Notes: generated by a model from the letters alone, not told the origin. Shown: positions 11,901-24,415, numbered from the stretch's first letter. The stretch: 64,000 bases of DNA from Tetrahymena thermophila SB210 (GCF_000189635.1 NW_002476559.1:1964252-2028251); one strand, 5' to 3'. Program-made: numbers and translations.

Positions 11901-14125
11901 TTGATTATGCTTGATCGAAATTATTAATTTTTGATAGTAATCAGAGTGATTAAGCAGGCTAAATTTGTAGACTATAAATTTTTTATTAATTATTGTATTA
12001 ATGTTATCTAAAAATTTGAGATCAATTAATCAATCAATCAATCAATCTTTATTTTTTGTTTGTTTGTTTTTATTTTTAAATAAAAATTTAAAACCTGATC
12101 AGTTGTTATTTAGTTGCTTGCTTTCATAAAAATATTTAATTTATTATTGGAATCTATCTAAATATCTATCTAACTAACCAACTATCTAAATATCTGTCTA
12201 TATGTTTAAAGAAATTCTAAAATTGCATAGGCAATAAATTTTCATTTAAGAAATAAATATAATTATTTTTTACTTTTTGTCAATCAAGTCTAAATGGTAT
12301 TGGTGAGTAATGTTTTTGAAATTCTTTGCAATGATTTAATCTAAATCACTAATTTTTGTGGTCCATCTCAAGATAACTTCATTCAACTAGTCGGTATTTG
12401 AGCCAACCTATCTCATGTTGACAATATGCTTAAAAGAAACAGCTTTGATATATTTCTCCAATTCCTTAAACTATTTTAATTTTGATAGAATTTTTATTAA
12501 AGCAATAAAAAGGTAAATTTTTTCATTAATATTCTTGAATTATTTAATATTTTATTTTATATTTTAGAATTCAATCAAGTTAAAGAAATTTCGCGCTTTT
12601 ATATAAATGATTGAGGTATAACTTTATAAAAAATTATCAATTAAAATGAATGAAAGTTGTTATTGTCAATGAAAATTTTTACATCTCTCTTCATGATGAT
12701 ATTGTCTATCATGGCAAAGCATACTTAGAATTGCAGATAATTGATGAAAAAGCTCTAATAGTAAAGGAAATAACTACCGGAGAGAAATTATTTGACTAGC
12801 AAGATGTTTTCTTCTCCGAACCCCTTTTGGTCAACTATGTCATCGATAATATATTGTAGATACTTTTCAACTGTCTCCATTTTGTTTTTTTTTGCCTCTT
12901 TTGGGTAGAGAGGAGGAGGTATTACGTAGTATATTATGTTCGTGAAAATAAAATATGCTTCCTGTTGTGTGCAGAAACACATCAGAAAAGTTAGAATTTT
13001 TAAATATTCTCTTGTGTAGCCTACTTCTGGGAACTATTTTTACAGTTAAAGGTTACAAAATTCTAAAAAATACTTTTTTAATTAAATTTGATTACTTTGA
13101 AGAGGAAACGAACCATGATGTTGTAGATTTCTTAAGAAATTATTTCATTTGACATATCTCCTTAAAGACAGAATAACACTTCGCAAAAAGAATAGTTGTA
13201 TTTAATTGCACATGCATGGAAATCCTTTAAATCTTTCTTGACCTACGCTAATTCTGGTGTTTTCAATTCAAATTCGTTCCAATTCTTTTTAATTTAATCC
13301 GCCAAAACCTGATATTCTTGGTTGAGCTCTTTTTTCTATCTAAATTTTTAAAAATCAGTAAATAAATTCAGTAACTAAGTATATTTTTATATAAGAAAAG
13401 CTAATTATTTATTTATTTTTCTATAGCCAATTTTATTCATTATTTCCTTTTGTTTGTTTGTATGTTTGTTATTCAAACAAAACATTTTCTTTAAAATCAT
13501 TTATTCTATTTTGCTTTTATAAAATTTGCTTTAATGATTTCAATGAATTATCTTTGGTTGCCTATTTGACATATTTTTTTTTGTTGCAACACAAAGAAGA
13601 ACTATAATTAATTACTAGAGAAGTCCAAGTGATTCAAGCCATCTATCGCAAATTTAGGAGGATTGGCCCCATCTCAAGTTGTGCTTTGCATTTATTAAAA
13701 AATAAAATATTAATTTTTTCAATCTTAGTTCAAGTTTTGTCAATATTTCTTTGTTTCAAGACCTAAAATGTTTAATTTTGAAATACCTTTTGTATGAAGT
13801 ATTCTATCTAATTTCTCTCTTCTTTGCACATATTGCAAATTCTATGGTTTTGCTCAGGTTTTTCGAGGCATCCTATAATCTTTATAATACAAATCAGTCA
13901 AAATTATTAGTTTACATTTAGAATTATCTTTACCTTCTCTCTCTATGCTCCACAAGAGTGACAAACTGTTCTAAAGCATCTCTTGCAATTGTGCGAGAAT
14001 TTTAAATTAACTATTTTGAATTGGACAAAACAATTTTCGCAATATTCCTTTTTTAACTTGATTGCCTCATTGTTGAGCACGTGGTCTTTCCTAGTTCTTT
14101 TGTACTGATCGCTGTTTTTTAGCAT
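8932..14125 (-). CDS. FYVE-type zinc finger, TBC-like (Rab GAP) domain and long coiled coil (~1220 aa)
   Basis: Proposed exons, in transcription order: 14125-13934, 13879-13787, 13683-13616, 13339-13247, 13130-12683, 12533-12274, 11440-8932. Phases agree throughout and the sum is 1221 codons. Exons 1-2 carry a FYVE-like finger: CENCFVQF, then FSHNCKRC, TVCHSC and RICNMC, four CxxC-type pairs in the right order. Exons 5-6 resemble a TBC domain: FPEVGYTREYLKILTFLM, then IPPPLYP, then INEKIYLFIALIKILSKL. TBC proteins stimulate GTP hydrolysis by Rabs, and FYVE fingers bind PI3P on endosomes. The usual Arg finger (IxxDxxR) and Gln finger (YxQ) are not visible (YTR here), so GAP activity is doubtful. 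Exon 7 is about 830 residues of coiled coil, split by a Ser/Pro/Gln-rich linker (about residues 588-715). The intron 13131-13246 is the weakest join. Intron 11441-12273 (833 nt) is unusually long. Confidence 0.72.
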
Positions 14126-14974
14126 GATTTAACCTTTTAATTTGGATTGCTATTTTAAAGTATTTCTTTGCTTTTATGTTTGTTTGTTTGTGAAAATGTA
14201 TGTGCAATCTTTCCGTTTTAGCTACTACTTTGTATATTAATTAAGGCTTATTAATTAATTCAATAAATAAATATATGAATAATTCTTTTTTTTTGGAATT
14301 ATGCAAAAAATTTATAATGATCTATCTATCTTTCTATTTATTATTAATAAAAAGTTTTATCAAAAGTAATTTAAAGAGTGTTTGTTTATTTGCTTAATTA
14401 AATAAATAATTATTAAATCGATCGATCGATCAATCGATAGATCAATCAATCAATCATCAACCAAATAAAAAATCTTCTTTAGCTATTTTTTTTCATCAAA
14501 GATTTTTTTAATCCATCCTCTATTTGTTTTTGGTGACTAATTTATTGATTGTAAATTCGGCGAGTAATTATTAATTTAAATTTACTTTAATTTTTCTATG
14601 AGTCTAATTTGTTAATTCTAATTCAATTCAACTCAATCTTTGGCATTCCTCGCTCACTAGCTCATGAAAATATGTTACAATTGACTAAAGTGCATTTTTT
14701 TTGATTAAATTAAAAAAATACCTTTTTGAACAATTAAGAGTGAATTAATTTAAAGATATTTTCAATTTTAGTTTAAAATTTAAGTAGATCCTTTCAAATA
14801 AATAAATAAATACTAACAGTATAGCAAAATATTCAAAAACCAGTGAAATAGACATTTTAAATTAATTAAATTATTAAAGTTTTTGATAAACGAAAAAAAA
14901 ACCATCAAAAACAAGCAACCAATTAAGCAAGAAAGCAAATAAATCAATAACAAATTAAATAATTTATCAGTAAA
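14126..14974. other. Intergenic between divergent genes
   Basis: Shared upstream region of the minus-strand FYVE/TBC gene and the plus-strand small membrane protein. It holds short (ATCG/ATCA)n repeats near 14418-14455. No gene seen. Confidence 0.6.
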
Positions 14975-15264
14975 ATGGAATAACATAATTTAATTCAGGA
15001 AGGTAACATCAGCAGTAACGTTGCTAGATAATAAAACGCAAATATCAAGCCTCCAATTTTCACAGAATTTTAATTTAAGCTTATTTTTGGTTTACTTGGA
15101 ACTGCTCTGGTAATAATTAATTTAATGAAAAAATAAATTTATTTTGATAAAAGCTTAAAATAAATAATGTTTATTTTATTAATGTAAACTAAAAAAAGGC
15201 AAGTGGAATGACAGTCGGAGTCATTAAGATCATGGGTAGTCTTTTCTTGAATAAAAGTGCTTGA
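14975..15264 (+). CDS. Small predicted membrane protein A (66 aa)
   Basis: Two exons, 14975-15109 and 15199-15264, joined in phase 0 and ending at TGA 15262-15264. The first ~30 residues are polar and Gln/Asn-rich (MEQHNLIQEGNISSN). They are followed by one or two hydrophobic Gly-rich stretches, FKLIFGLLGTAL and ASGMTVGVIKIMGSLFL, split by the intron. The neighbouring gene at 15736 has the same plan and matching sequence, so the two are tandem duplicates. Function is not recognised. The Gly-spaced hydrophobic segments suggest packing of membrane helices. Confidence 0.7.
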
Positions 15265-15735
15265 AAGAGTTGGAAGTAGAGTTATATAAAGAATAATAAA
15301 AATAGAAATATTTATTCTACTTACAAGTAAAAAATGAATATTAATTTGTTTGTTTGTTTGCAGATTTAATCAATCAAAATATCACAAAAATACTATTATT
15401 TCTTTTACCTAATCAATAAATATTTATATCAAGAATTATTTGATCAGTTCTATGTTTTTCTATAACTCTTGTAATGGAATTGGTGATATTTAATAAGTAT
15501 TTTAAACACTCAAAAACCTATTTATTTTCAAATTATTATCATGCTTTGTAATACTTATTTGTTTAGAGCAAAGATATTCAAAGCATTATTTGTTTATTTG
15601 TTTGTTTTTAGTTCTTAATTTCATTCACATATGAATGCATATATTTTATTAATCTTGTAAATTTAATACTTGTAAAAAAAGGAAGGACAGACAGACAGAC
15701 AATAAAGTCATAGTATTTGTGCTGTTTTCTATCAA
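15265..15735. other. Intergenic between tandem small membrane-protein genes
   Basis: AT-rich spacer with no open frame of note. A short (GACA)n tract lies at 15687-15702, 35 bp before the start codon of the second gene. Confidence 0.6.
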
Positions 15736-16090
15736 ATGGAGGAACATAATAAAGAACAAAAAGATAATGTTATACATGCAGCTGAGAAAGAATAGCAAGA
15801 ATACTGGATTAGCGATTTGCATTACAAGATAATTGTGGGAATTTTTGGATGCGGTCTGGTAAAAATGATTTGTAATTATACAATCAAAATTAAAAATTTT
15901 TTTCATTTTCTTAAAAATAAATCTTAGGCTGCTGGGCTAACTGTAGGAACTGTTACCATTTTATACGTAAAATTTTTCATTTAATAAATATTTCAATTGC
16001 CTTTAAAGTTATTTATTTCAGTTAAAGTTTCCTTAATAGGAAATTTATTTTATTTACCAAAGCGCTTTGAAAAAGTTATATAATAAGCTT
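15736..16090 (+). CDS. Small predicted membrane protein B, paralogue of A (3' end uncertain)
   Basis: Exon 1 is 15736-15858 and exon 2 begins at 15928, phase 0, at the same place as in its neighbour. The N-terminus MEEHNKEQKDN is polar. Then come YKIIVGIFGCGL and AAGLTVGTVTILY, matching the paralogue's FKLIFGLLGTAL and ASGMTVGVIKIM. After this the frame reads VKVSLIGNLFYLPKRFEK and stays open because the DNA is almost free of TGA. A further intron starting at the GTAAAA at 15967 is possible. I cannot fix the stop, so the end given is only where coding character fades. Confidence 0.55.
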
Positions 16091-16621
16091 AATATTTCTA
16101 AATTCTTTTGGAATAGTTAGTACTTATTTATAAAGCAAATATATTAAATTAGATCAAAATTTTAATATTTAATTCTACATTTATTTCATTTATTAAACTT
16201 AGAGTTTGTTCAATCCAGGCTGAAAGAAGGAAATATTTTCATTTATTTAATCTATATAAACTACATGCATGTTCTTTCTATATTTATTTTGTTTCTAAAT
16301 TTGTAATAAAATAATTTAGACAATTAAAATTAGTTTATTTTTTTAAAATTTAGAAATCAAATCAAATCATAAATAAATAAATATAGTGTGAATAATATTA
16401 AGGATAAACAAATTGAAAACACAAACAACAAACAATTTAACATATTAATAAAATATATACATGATACATACCTAAAGTTTTTTTAATATTTATAATTAAC
16501 AAAAGTTATAAATTTTATTTTTAAAACTTACTCTCAGATTGATTTTTTATTTTAAAATAAATTTATTTATTTATTTTTTTAATTAATTAATTATTAATTT
16601 GATTCAGAATTTAAATAAAAT
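16091..16621. other. Intergenic between convergent genes
   Basis: AT-rich, with nothing recognised. The small membrane gene's 3' end may extend into it. Confidence 0.5.
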
Positions 16622-19270
16622 TCATTTAAAACTTATGAAATCTGAATATTTGACAAGCTTTGACATGTCTTTATCCTACTAGTTAACATACGATTTTATT
16701 TTAATTTTGTCTTCTTAGAGCCTCTTTTTCCTTGTATCGGTAAGTAGGTGGTTGTAGAAGGCAGGATTTCTTATAACAGAATCTAATATGTTATTTTTAA
16801 CGAAAGTTATGATTTCTTTTGGTCTTGATAAATCTTTGATTTATTAATTTTAGGTTCTATTTGCCTTTAACTACTGAATTGAATCTTCGTAATCGATTAT
16901 CATTTGCTTTTATAAAAAATCATGTAGTTTCTGATCTCTTATGATTTCTTTTATGTCTTACTCAAAATTATCTTCTTCCTCTTCTCCTTTTGGCAGAAAA
17001 TCAACAAACTTGTTGATATTTTTATTCACTTCATTATGAGCTTTTTTGAAAATTTTATTATCGATTTTGTTTTGTCTTTTAACCTTTTAGCAGGCATTCA
17101 AAATATTGTTTACTTATGTAAGGGCTTGCTTTTATTCAGTGTTTATTTTCTTTTAATTTGTTTCTCCTTCTATATCTTCTATCATTCTTTTTTGCTTTTA
17201 GCTTGAAATAGTGTTTCTAAGATAAGATTTTTTGTCATTTTCTGGAGATTTAACGAAGGATTCTTTTGCTGACTTCTCCCAAAATTTTATATTTTTGCTT
17301 CTTCTCGCTTTTCTCTGCTTTAAAATTTCTAGTTTCTTTTATTTCTCCTCTAAATCGTTCTCATCATATTCATCATCAGAATTTTCCTTATAAATTTATA
17401 AATCCTCTTCTTCAACTTCTTCCTCTTCTTCTGATGAGGAGCAATTAGCAATTTCTTCCAATTTCGTGAAAGTCTTTTTATCATTCTAAAAATCAGGACT
17501 GCTATTCATTTTATTTGGAGTAGTTTCTACATAATTATCTTCATCAAAAACTTCAGGAATAGCGTCTTCCATTTCATCTATATTTTAAATCTTTTCTTTG
17601 TAGTTAATTTTGCTTGGAGAAAGTCTGTTCTTTAAAAAGAACGCAGGATCATCAAAATTTTCATTTTTTACAAAAGAAGGTGAAGAAAATGACTGCAAAT
17701 CTTGGTTGCTTTTTTATAATATTTAATTTATTTTCTTCTTAACAGGATTTCTAGAAACATCATTCTACAAACCTTATTCTCTCAGTATATCTTTACTCAC
17801 TGCTAATCTCTGCCTAATTTCTTTAATTTTTGTAGGTGTTGCTGGCTTCGAAGTTATTAGAAATTAATCAAAATACCTTTGAAGCTAAGACCTCTCTATC
17901 TAGCTATTCAATGAGCAGTTCTTTGGTATTTAGTTTAACTAAACTTTTTTGATTATCGAATTTACTTTTTAGCTATCTGGTTGCATAGAAAGAGATTTCC
18001 TTTCATGAACAAATTCAATATATTTCCATTCAGCTACCTCCTTTTTCTCTCTTTTTTTTATATTGATGAGATTTGGAACAAAAGTGTCATTCCTAATCTA
18101 ATCTTAAGCTAAAAATTGATCATTCATTGGGTCATTTACATTTTAATTAATAAAATTATTTTAAACTCTCATATTGCAATTATTGAATTAAAATCCTGAA
18201 TTATTTGTCTTTTATTCATAAAAGTTTTTATTCATGCTTGTTGAAGGTCGAAAATTAATGTCAGAAGGTTCAGTTATGAATTTGGTAGAATAATCACCTT
18301 GCTCTTAAATTTAAAACGATTTATTCTTGTTAGAAGGTGAATTTTGTTAATCAATACCCTAGGTGTTTACACCATAAAAGTTATTAGAAGAAGTATTCAC
18401 TAATTCATTTCTTAATTTTCTCCCTTCAAGATGGGAATACTTACTTCTTCTAGATTGACTAGTTGTTATATTCCTATTGCAAGATATGTCAGTAGGTTTA
18501 TTTATAATGAACGAATTTTATGTTTTTTGAAGTAAGCTTTCATTAGCACTCTCCTATGCAGAGTTAGCTCTGTAATATCTGGAATTGTTAAAAGAATTGC
18601 TAAAATCCCTAACTTTAATAAAATCTCCTCTAGATTGAATGCGATTGTTAATTTGACTATCGTAGAATTGAACGTTATTAGTTTTATTAGCATTTTTTGT
18701 TTAACGAAGAGTGTCCTCAAATGAGCGAGCAGTTGATCTAGCAGAAAGTTAATTAGGAGTGAAGCACTTCCTTCTTGCAGAGTTAAGAGCAGAGTTTGCT
18801 GTAGAAACTGTTCCTCTATCATTGAGATTATACTGATGTTTATTGGAATAAGATGGTATGTTTACATATAAATAATGAAATTGATTATTGAGCATTTATT
18901 CCTCATTTGATTCAATTGGAATCTTCATATCATCGAAAGAATCCATTTAAAGTTTTTATAAATATTCTTAGTAATCTGTAGCATTAGTTCCTCCTTTAAT
19001 ATCTGCATACTTATTGAAAGCTTGCTCCATGTATTCAGGAAAAACCTAACACATTTGATTGATCCTTGAATTATCAAAATTTAATTTAGGAGGTTCTTTC
19101 ATCATTTTGAGGAGATCTTTTATTTTCTATGGAGGATTTTGGGTTTATTTATCATTCTTATATTTTGGAGATACTTTTAAACTTGCACTTCTAAATTTCG
19201 TATCAGGAGCTGTAAGCAATCGCTCATTAAGCTTCTTCATCTTAAATATTTTCTGTTTGTTTTCATCCAT
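16622..19270 (-). CDS. Unrecognised 882-aa protein, Asn/Ser/Gln-rich with an acidic patch
   Basis: One uninterrupted frame, ATG 19268-19270 to TGA 16622-16624, 883 codons. It starts MDENKQKIFKMKKLNERLL. The first ~450 residues are rich in Asn, Ser, Thr and Arg and look disordered, with repeated SARS/SxxR pieces. Around residues 609-640 there is a strongly acidic block (SSSEEEEEVEEED, then DDEYDENDLEEKQ). A Lys/Arg-rich segment follows (QRKARRSKNIKFW). The last ~200 residues are helical and charged (INKFVDFLPKGEEEEDN; ILDSVIRNPAFYNHLL). No signal peptide or membrane span was seen. The alternating acidic and basic blocks would suit a nuclear or cytoskeletal protein, but that is only an impression. 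I recognise no family. Confidence 0.85.
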
Positions 19271-21757
19271 TACATAAATAAAGAAAAAATATGAAATTGA
19301 AATATTGAAATGACTTTGTTTATATTTATTTATTTAATTACCTAATCAAATACTAACCAACAAATTAATTTTAAGAAATATTTAATAGATAGGCCACAGC
19401 CACTATCAATAACCCTATAAAAGCTCTATTTAATTTATAAAAATATAATTAAAATAAATAAAATCTATTACATTACAAATACTAAGATAAATATATAAAA
19501 TAATTAACCATAATAATTATGCATAGAATAAATAGTAAAGCTTAAATTTTCATCCATTAAAAGTTATTTATTTTTGATATTTAAAAAATAGCATGGAATT
19601 AATTATGATGAAAAAGATCATTGAAATTAATTAGAATAATTAAAAGTGATTGAATTGACACACATATATATTTAACTGCTTAATGGAAATATTATTTGAA
19701 GATTATTTAAACTAAAAAATAAGTAAAATAATTTTAAGGTTGAGCTATTAAGTAATTTAAACATAAATTTTAGCAAAATATTAAACAAGTAATTTTAATT
19801 AATTTTTCTGATCATTCTCATTCTTTAAAACATTTTTGTAATAAGATAATTTAAAATAAAATGAATTAAATACAAATTTATATTGAATTTGTTTAATTAA
19901 ATTCAAATTATTAAGTACGTATTGTTGATAAATCTCAAAATAGCTAGCAAAAATTCAATTATAAATGCAAAATATTCAGTCAGAAAAATAAAAATAATCG
20001 TAAAAATACTTAATTACTTGTTTTACTTTAAAAATAAATGTTAAATTTTATTAATTTCTAAAATACTATTCAAAGAAGCAAATAAATATTGCTTATATTA
20101 TCAGTTACTTTTATTTTTGATTATAAAATACTATGATATGTTTTATAAAATTTGAAAATAAGGATTTGATTAATTTAAAAACATATTTTATTTAGTATTT
20201 ATTTAAATAATAAAACAAAAAAAATATTTAAGTTCTACTGTGCAATTATTACTTTTTATCTCTGACAAATATTTCTGTATTTTTTTTTCGAATATCTTTT
20301 TTTTTTGAATTGGTTGATAAATTAATGTTTAGAATTTTCTAGTTTTAGATATTTTTGAGTTAGAAGATTCGGAGAAAAGTACAAATGATGTTTTTGTTGT
20401 GCAACAATTTAATACTTTTTAAATAGATAAATAGATTTTTGAAAAATGCTATTTTTTGAAATCTCATTTTCAATATAAAAAAGTATTAATATATTTATTT
20501 CATCTAACTTGCATTTCATTTTTGTTAGATTACAGTTTAAATTTTTAAAAGCGTTGAATTATAAGTGTAATTTAAACTTAGTAAGAAAAGTTATTGTTTG
20601 CACCAAAAGATATTGAATTATTTGAACTCTCTCTTACAGATAAATTTTATGATTAATTAATTTATTTATTTTCTTCACTTAATAATTGAAAATATCTTTT
20701 GATCCTCATTCAAATTATCAACTTCCTCATTTGAACTAAATACTCCAATTTTTTTAGAGCTCAAATGCATACAGTTGAAACTACTGCTTTTAAATTCTAA
20801 AATAAAGAAACATAAATTCCAAAATGTAATTTTCAGTTTAAGCTATTCTAAAAGATGCCATTTTTTTATTTATGCCAAAATTCATTTCTTTTTAAATTTA
20901 ACATTTTTAGATAAATTTGAATTGTTTAGGTCTAAGTAAACAATATGAAATGAACAATTTTGTTTATTATTTCTTAAATAAACTTGGTAAATTAAATTAG
21001 CTCAAATAAATAAGATAAAAATATGAAAAAGTTCAAAAATAAATAAATCAATACTAAAATTATTTGGTTGGATGTAAGATAAATTGAATTGAAATGAAAG
21101 AGATAATTATGTTCTATTTGCATATTATTGATCAATTAGCAAAGAATACCTCATCAAAGATAAAAAATATAAGGAATTAAACGAATTATTAATTTGGTAT
21201 GAAATTTAAAATTGTTCGACTAAACGTGGTAAAAAACAAACAATATGAAAGATTTCTTTTATTCTACATGTCTAATAATTAATTGAAATAATAGTGCATA
21301 TGATTTCTGTTTTATCCCAAACTCTACATACATATTATTTTATTGGTGATAAGAAATAAATAATAATCTAATAACCCTATATAAACAAAAATTCATACCA
21401 AGCAAATCTTTTCAAAATAAATTCAAATAAATTATTAAATAAAATAGAAGCAAACACATAAAATAAATAAATAAATAAAATAAAACAAATTTTGTAATTG
21501 ATATATAAGCATGTATATATTAATACATTCATTAATACAAACACACATTTTTTCATTCATATCTAATCTTATTTTTTATATTATTTATTTATTTCAATTT
21601 TAATAATTTTCGCCTTTTGAAAATGCATTGATTAACTCAACAGCTTTAAATAGAATCAAAAAAAAAAGCAAATAATCAAAAATTAAAATAAACAAATAAT
21701 CTTTAAATTAATTAAAAAAAATATCTAGCAAAACAAACAAATAAATAAATATCTAAA
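19271..21757. other. 2.5-kb intergenic region between divergent genes
   Basis: AT-rich DNA upstream of both the 882-aa protein gene and PEP mutase. The only coding hint is a small minus-strand frame at about 20660-20870, listed separately. No RNA gene was seen. Confidence 0.55.
20660..20870 (-). CDS. Possible small gene or gene remnant
   Basis: Slightly less AT-rich than its surroundings. On the minus strand a frame near the right end starts MNFGINKKMASFRIAQTEN. An overlapping frame to its left reads NEEVDNLNEDQKIFSIIK before a TGA. The two are in different frames, and no clean intron links them. This could be a short gene with an unplaced intron, or chance. Confidence 0.2.
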
Positions 21758-23306
21758 ATGTTGGCTAACAGTCTTAAGAACTTCTTCTCTTCTGCTCCCA
21801 GAAAGACCACCTAATTGAAGAATTTGATCTAGTCCAAGGACTTGTCTTTCATCATGGAAGCTCACAACGGTTTATCCGCTGCCATCGTTGAAGAAACTGG
21901 CTTCAAGGGTATCTGGGGTTCTGGTTTATCTATTTCTGCTGCTATGGGTGTCAGAGATTCCAACGAAGCTTCCTACACTTAGGTAAATTTTACACAGTCC
22001 TCTACATTTTTGAAAGATGACAGTCTCTTCTTTTATTATTTCTATGGCTATTTGAAAATTCCAAAAAAAAGTTCATTTTAGAACCATTTAGCATTTTATT
22101 TTAGACTGCTTTTTTATAAAATAGTCTAAACTCCTTAAGATACTAATTAGTTAACTAACAAGCTAGTTAAAAAAAACAAACAAAAAATATATGAAAATTA
22201 TAAAACTATTTGAAAATGTTATTAATTTATTTAATTATTGTATAGGTTTTGGAAGTTTTGGAATTCATGAGTGACAGAACCAAGATTCCCATCCTTTTGG
22301 ACGGTGACACTGGTTACGGTAACTACAACAACGCTAGAAGATTAGTTAAGAAATTAGAACAAAGAAATATTGGTGGTGTCTGCTTAGAAGATAAGATTTT
22401 CCCCAAGAGAAACTCTCTTTTGGAAGGAGGAAGATAAGAATTAGCTCCCATCTAGGAATTCGCCAGCAAGATCAAGGCCTGCAAGGACACTCAATAAGAT
22501 GCTGACTTCTAGGTATTTATTTATTTATTTACTAAATTTTTATCTCCTCTTAACTATTATCAAAATATCCCCTTATTAATTTTATTTTTACTTCAATTTT
22601 ATAGGTTGTCGCTAGAGTTGAAGCCTTCATCGCTGGTTGGGGTTTAGAAGAAGCCCTCAAGAGAGCTGAAGCTTACAGAGAAGCTGGTGCTGATGCCATC
22701 CTCATGCACTCCAAGCTTAAAGAACCTTCTGAAATTGAAGCCTTCATGAAGGTAAAAAAAACTATTCTAATAATAAAAATCAATAACTCACTCATTAAGT
22801 TAATTAGCAAACAAAAAACAAAATTAAATATAACCAGCTATTTTATTAGTAAATAAACAAACAAATCAATAAGCAAAGCAAAGAAAAATTTTTGTGTAAA
22901 TGAAAGCAAAAAAAAAAAAATAAGATTTTAAAAGAAATAGCAAGCAAATTTATAAATTTGATTTTAACAAATTAATTTATTTTATTCTGTTAAAATAAAT
23001 TGTTTAGCCCAATCTTATTAACTCTTTTTTATTAATTAGGAATGGAAGAACAGAGCTCCCGTTATTATTGTCCCCACTAACTACTACACCGTCCCCACTG
23101 ATACCTTCAGAAAATGGGGTGTCAATATGGTCATCTGGGCTAACCACAACATGAGAGCTTGTGTCTCCGCCATGTAAGAAACCTCCAGAAAAATCTACGA
23201 AGATGAATCTCTTGTCAACGTTGAAAACAAGGTTGCCAAGGTTAAGGAAGTTTTCAGACTCCAAGGAGAAGATGAACTCAAGCAAGCTGATAAGAAGTAT
23301 CTCTGA
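21758..23306 (+). CDS. pepM: Phosphoenolpyruvate mutase (301 aa)
   Basis: Four exons: 21758-21982, 22246-22512, 22605-22751, 23040-23306, all phase 0, 301 residues. The enzyme rearranges phosphoenolpyruvate to phosphonopyruvate, forming the C-P bond on the way to 2-aminoethylphosphonate in ciliate phosphonolipids. It belongs to the isocitrate lyase/PEP mutase superfamily TIM barrel. Visible signatures are the Mg-binding loop [10 protein letters not shown] (residues 92-101) and the catalytic gating loop [10 protein letters not shown] (residues 123-132), which marks PEP mutase rather than a lyase. [12 protein letters not shown] and [10 protein letters not shown] follow. Length matches the family (~300). 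Codon use differs from the neighbours: many C- or G-ending codons (AAG, GTC, CTC, ATC), as expected of a highly expressed gene. No other phosphonate gene is adjacent. Confidence 0.97.
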
Positions 23307-24415
23307 GAATCTAATTTTTCCAATAAACTAACATATACACTTTTTAAAATATGATGGCTTTATGAGTAAAACAATAAACAATAAAACAAAGTGAATTCAG
23401 TTTTAGGATTTCTAAATAAAGTTAAGAATATAAATAGTAATTTATTGATTGATTGGTAAAGCATTTGTTGATTAATTAATTAATAGTTAATAGTTCTATT
23501 TATCAAAATTCCCACAATTAACTAATTAGTTGATTCATGCTAATAATAATTTATTTAATGCTTAGTTTGCTATCTCTTAAAAATATAAGCATTCACTCAT
23601 TACTAACTAAATTAATTCGACTTATTAAAATATATTTATATAATGCTGCTTATTTATTATTCATTAATCTATGTGTATTCTAAACTTTACTCTTAAAATA
23701 AATTCACTATCATCCATTAATTCATAATTTTTCTCTTTATTTTAATTTATTTATCTAAAATAATATATTTTTATTAATTAATTATATTTATCTATGTAAA
23801 CAAATATATCCAATCTCACTATAGATTTTTATATTACAAGTATAATTCCTTCCTTATTTCAAAAAAAAGATTGTCTTTTTGAATTCTTTTAAAGACTTTT
23901 AGGAATTTAATTTGTAATATTTATCATAAATATTTTATTGAAGTCAAAAAAATAAGGGATAAAAAATTTTATAATATTAAATTTTTTTCATAATTTTAGA
24001 AAAAAAATTTTTTTTATTTATCACTCTATCATTAAAGTTCATTTTTACAGCAAGTATTTCAATATAAATTTATTTTTTTTCACAAAAAAGTATAGGTAGT
24101 TCGAATTTTTTACAAGTATTACAATCAAACAAAAAGTAAAAAAATTTAAACTTTATTTCTATTTTTTTTCAATAAGTAGTAAATTTTACTAATTGTTTTA
24201 ATACTTATTGCTTTTAGGAGTATTTTCAGTTTAAAATTTAACATAAGTAGTAAATAAATGTGCTAATAGAGAAATGAAAGAAAGCCAATTTATTTAAAGA
24301 AAATATTTTTGAAAGTGGTCTTATTAATAATTATAAAAAGTATATAATAGTTTTTTATATTCTTACAAATACAAAATATTAAGACATTTATTTTATGATT
24401 AAATAAAATAATCAA
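23307..24415. other. Intergenic between convergent genes
   Basis: AT-rich. Its right end (from about 24270) is homologous to the DNA just downstream of the paralogues at 31250 and 34808. All three share GCCAATTT and GTGGTCTTA, likely conserved 3' flank or UTR. Nothing else seen. Confidence 0.6.

Noticed and set aside
12650-13312. Plus-strand open frame of 220 codons (ciliate code) with hydrophobic segments
   Set aside because: It lies opposite exons 4-5 of the FYVE/TBC gene. The minus strand gives matching intron phases on both sides and a TBC-like pattern, so the plus frame is taken as an antisense shadow.
18030-18065. Apparent frameshift at an A-run in the 882-aa gene
   Set aside because: Recounting the run and codon positions showed one continuous frame from start to stop.
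17266-19277. Short plus- and minus-strand standard-code frames within the 882-aa gene
   Set aside because: They are out of frame with the single long ciliate-code reading frame.
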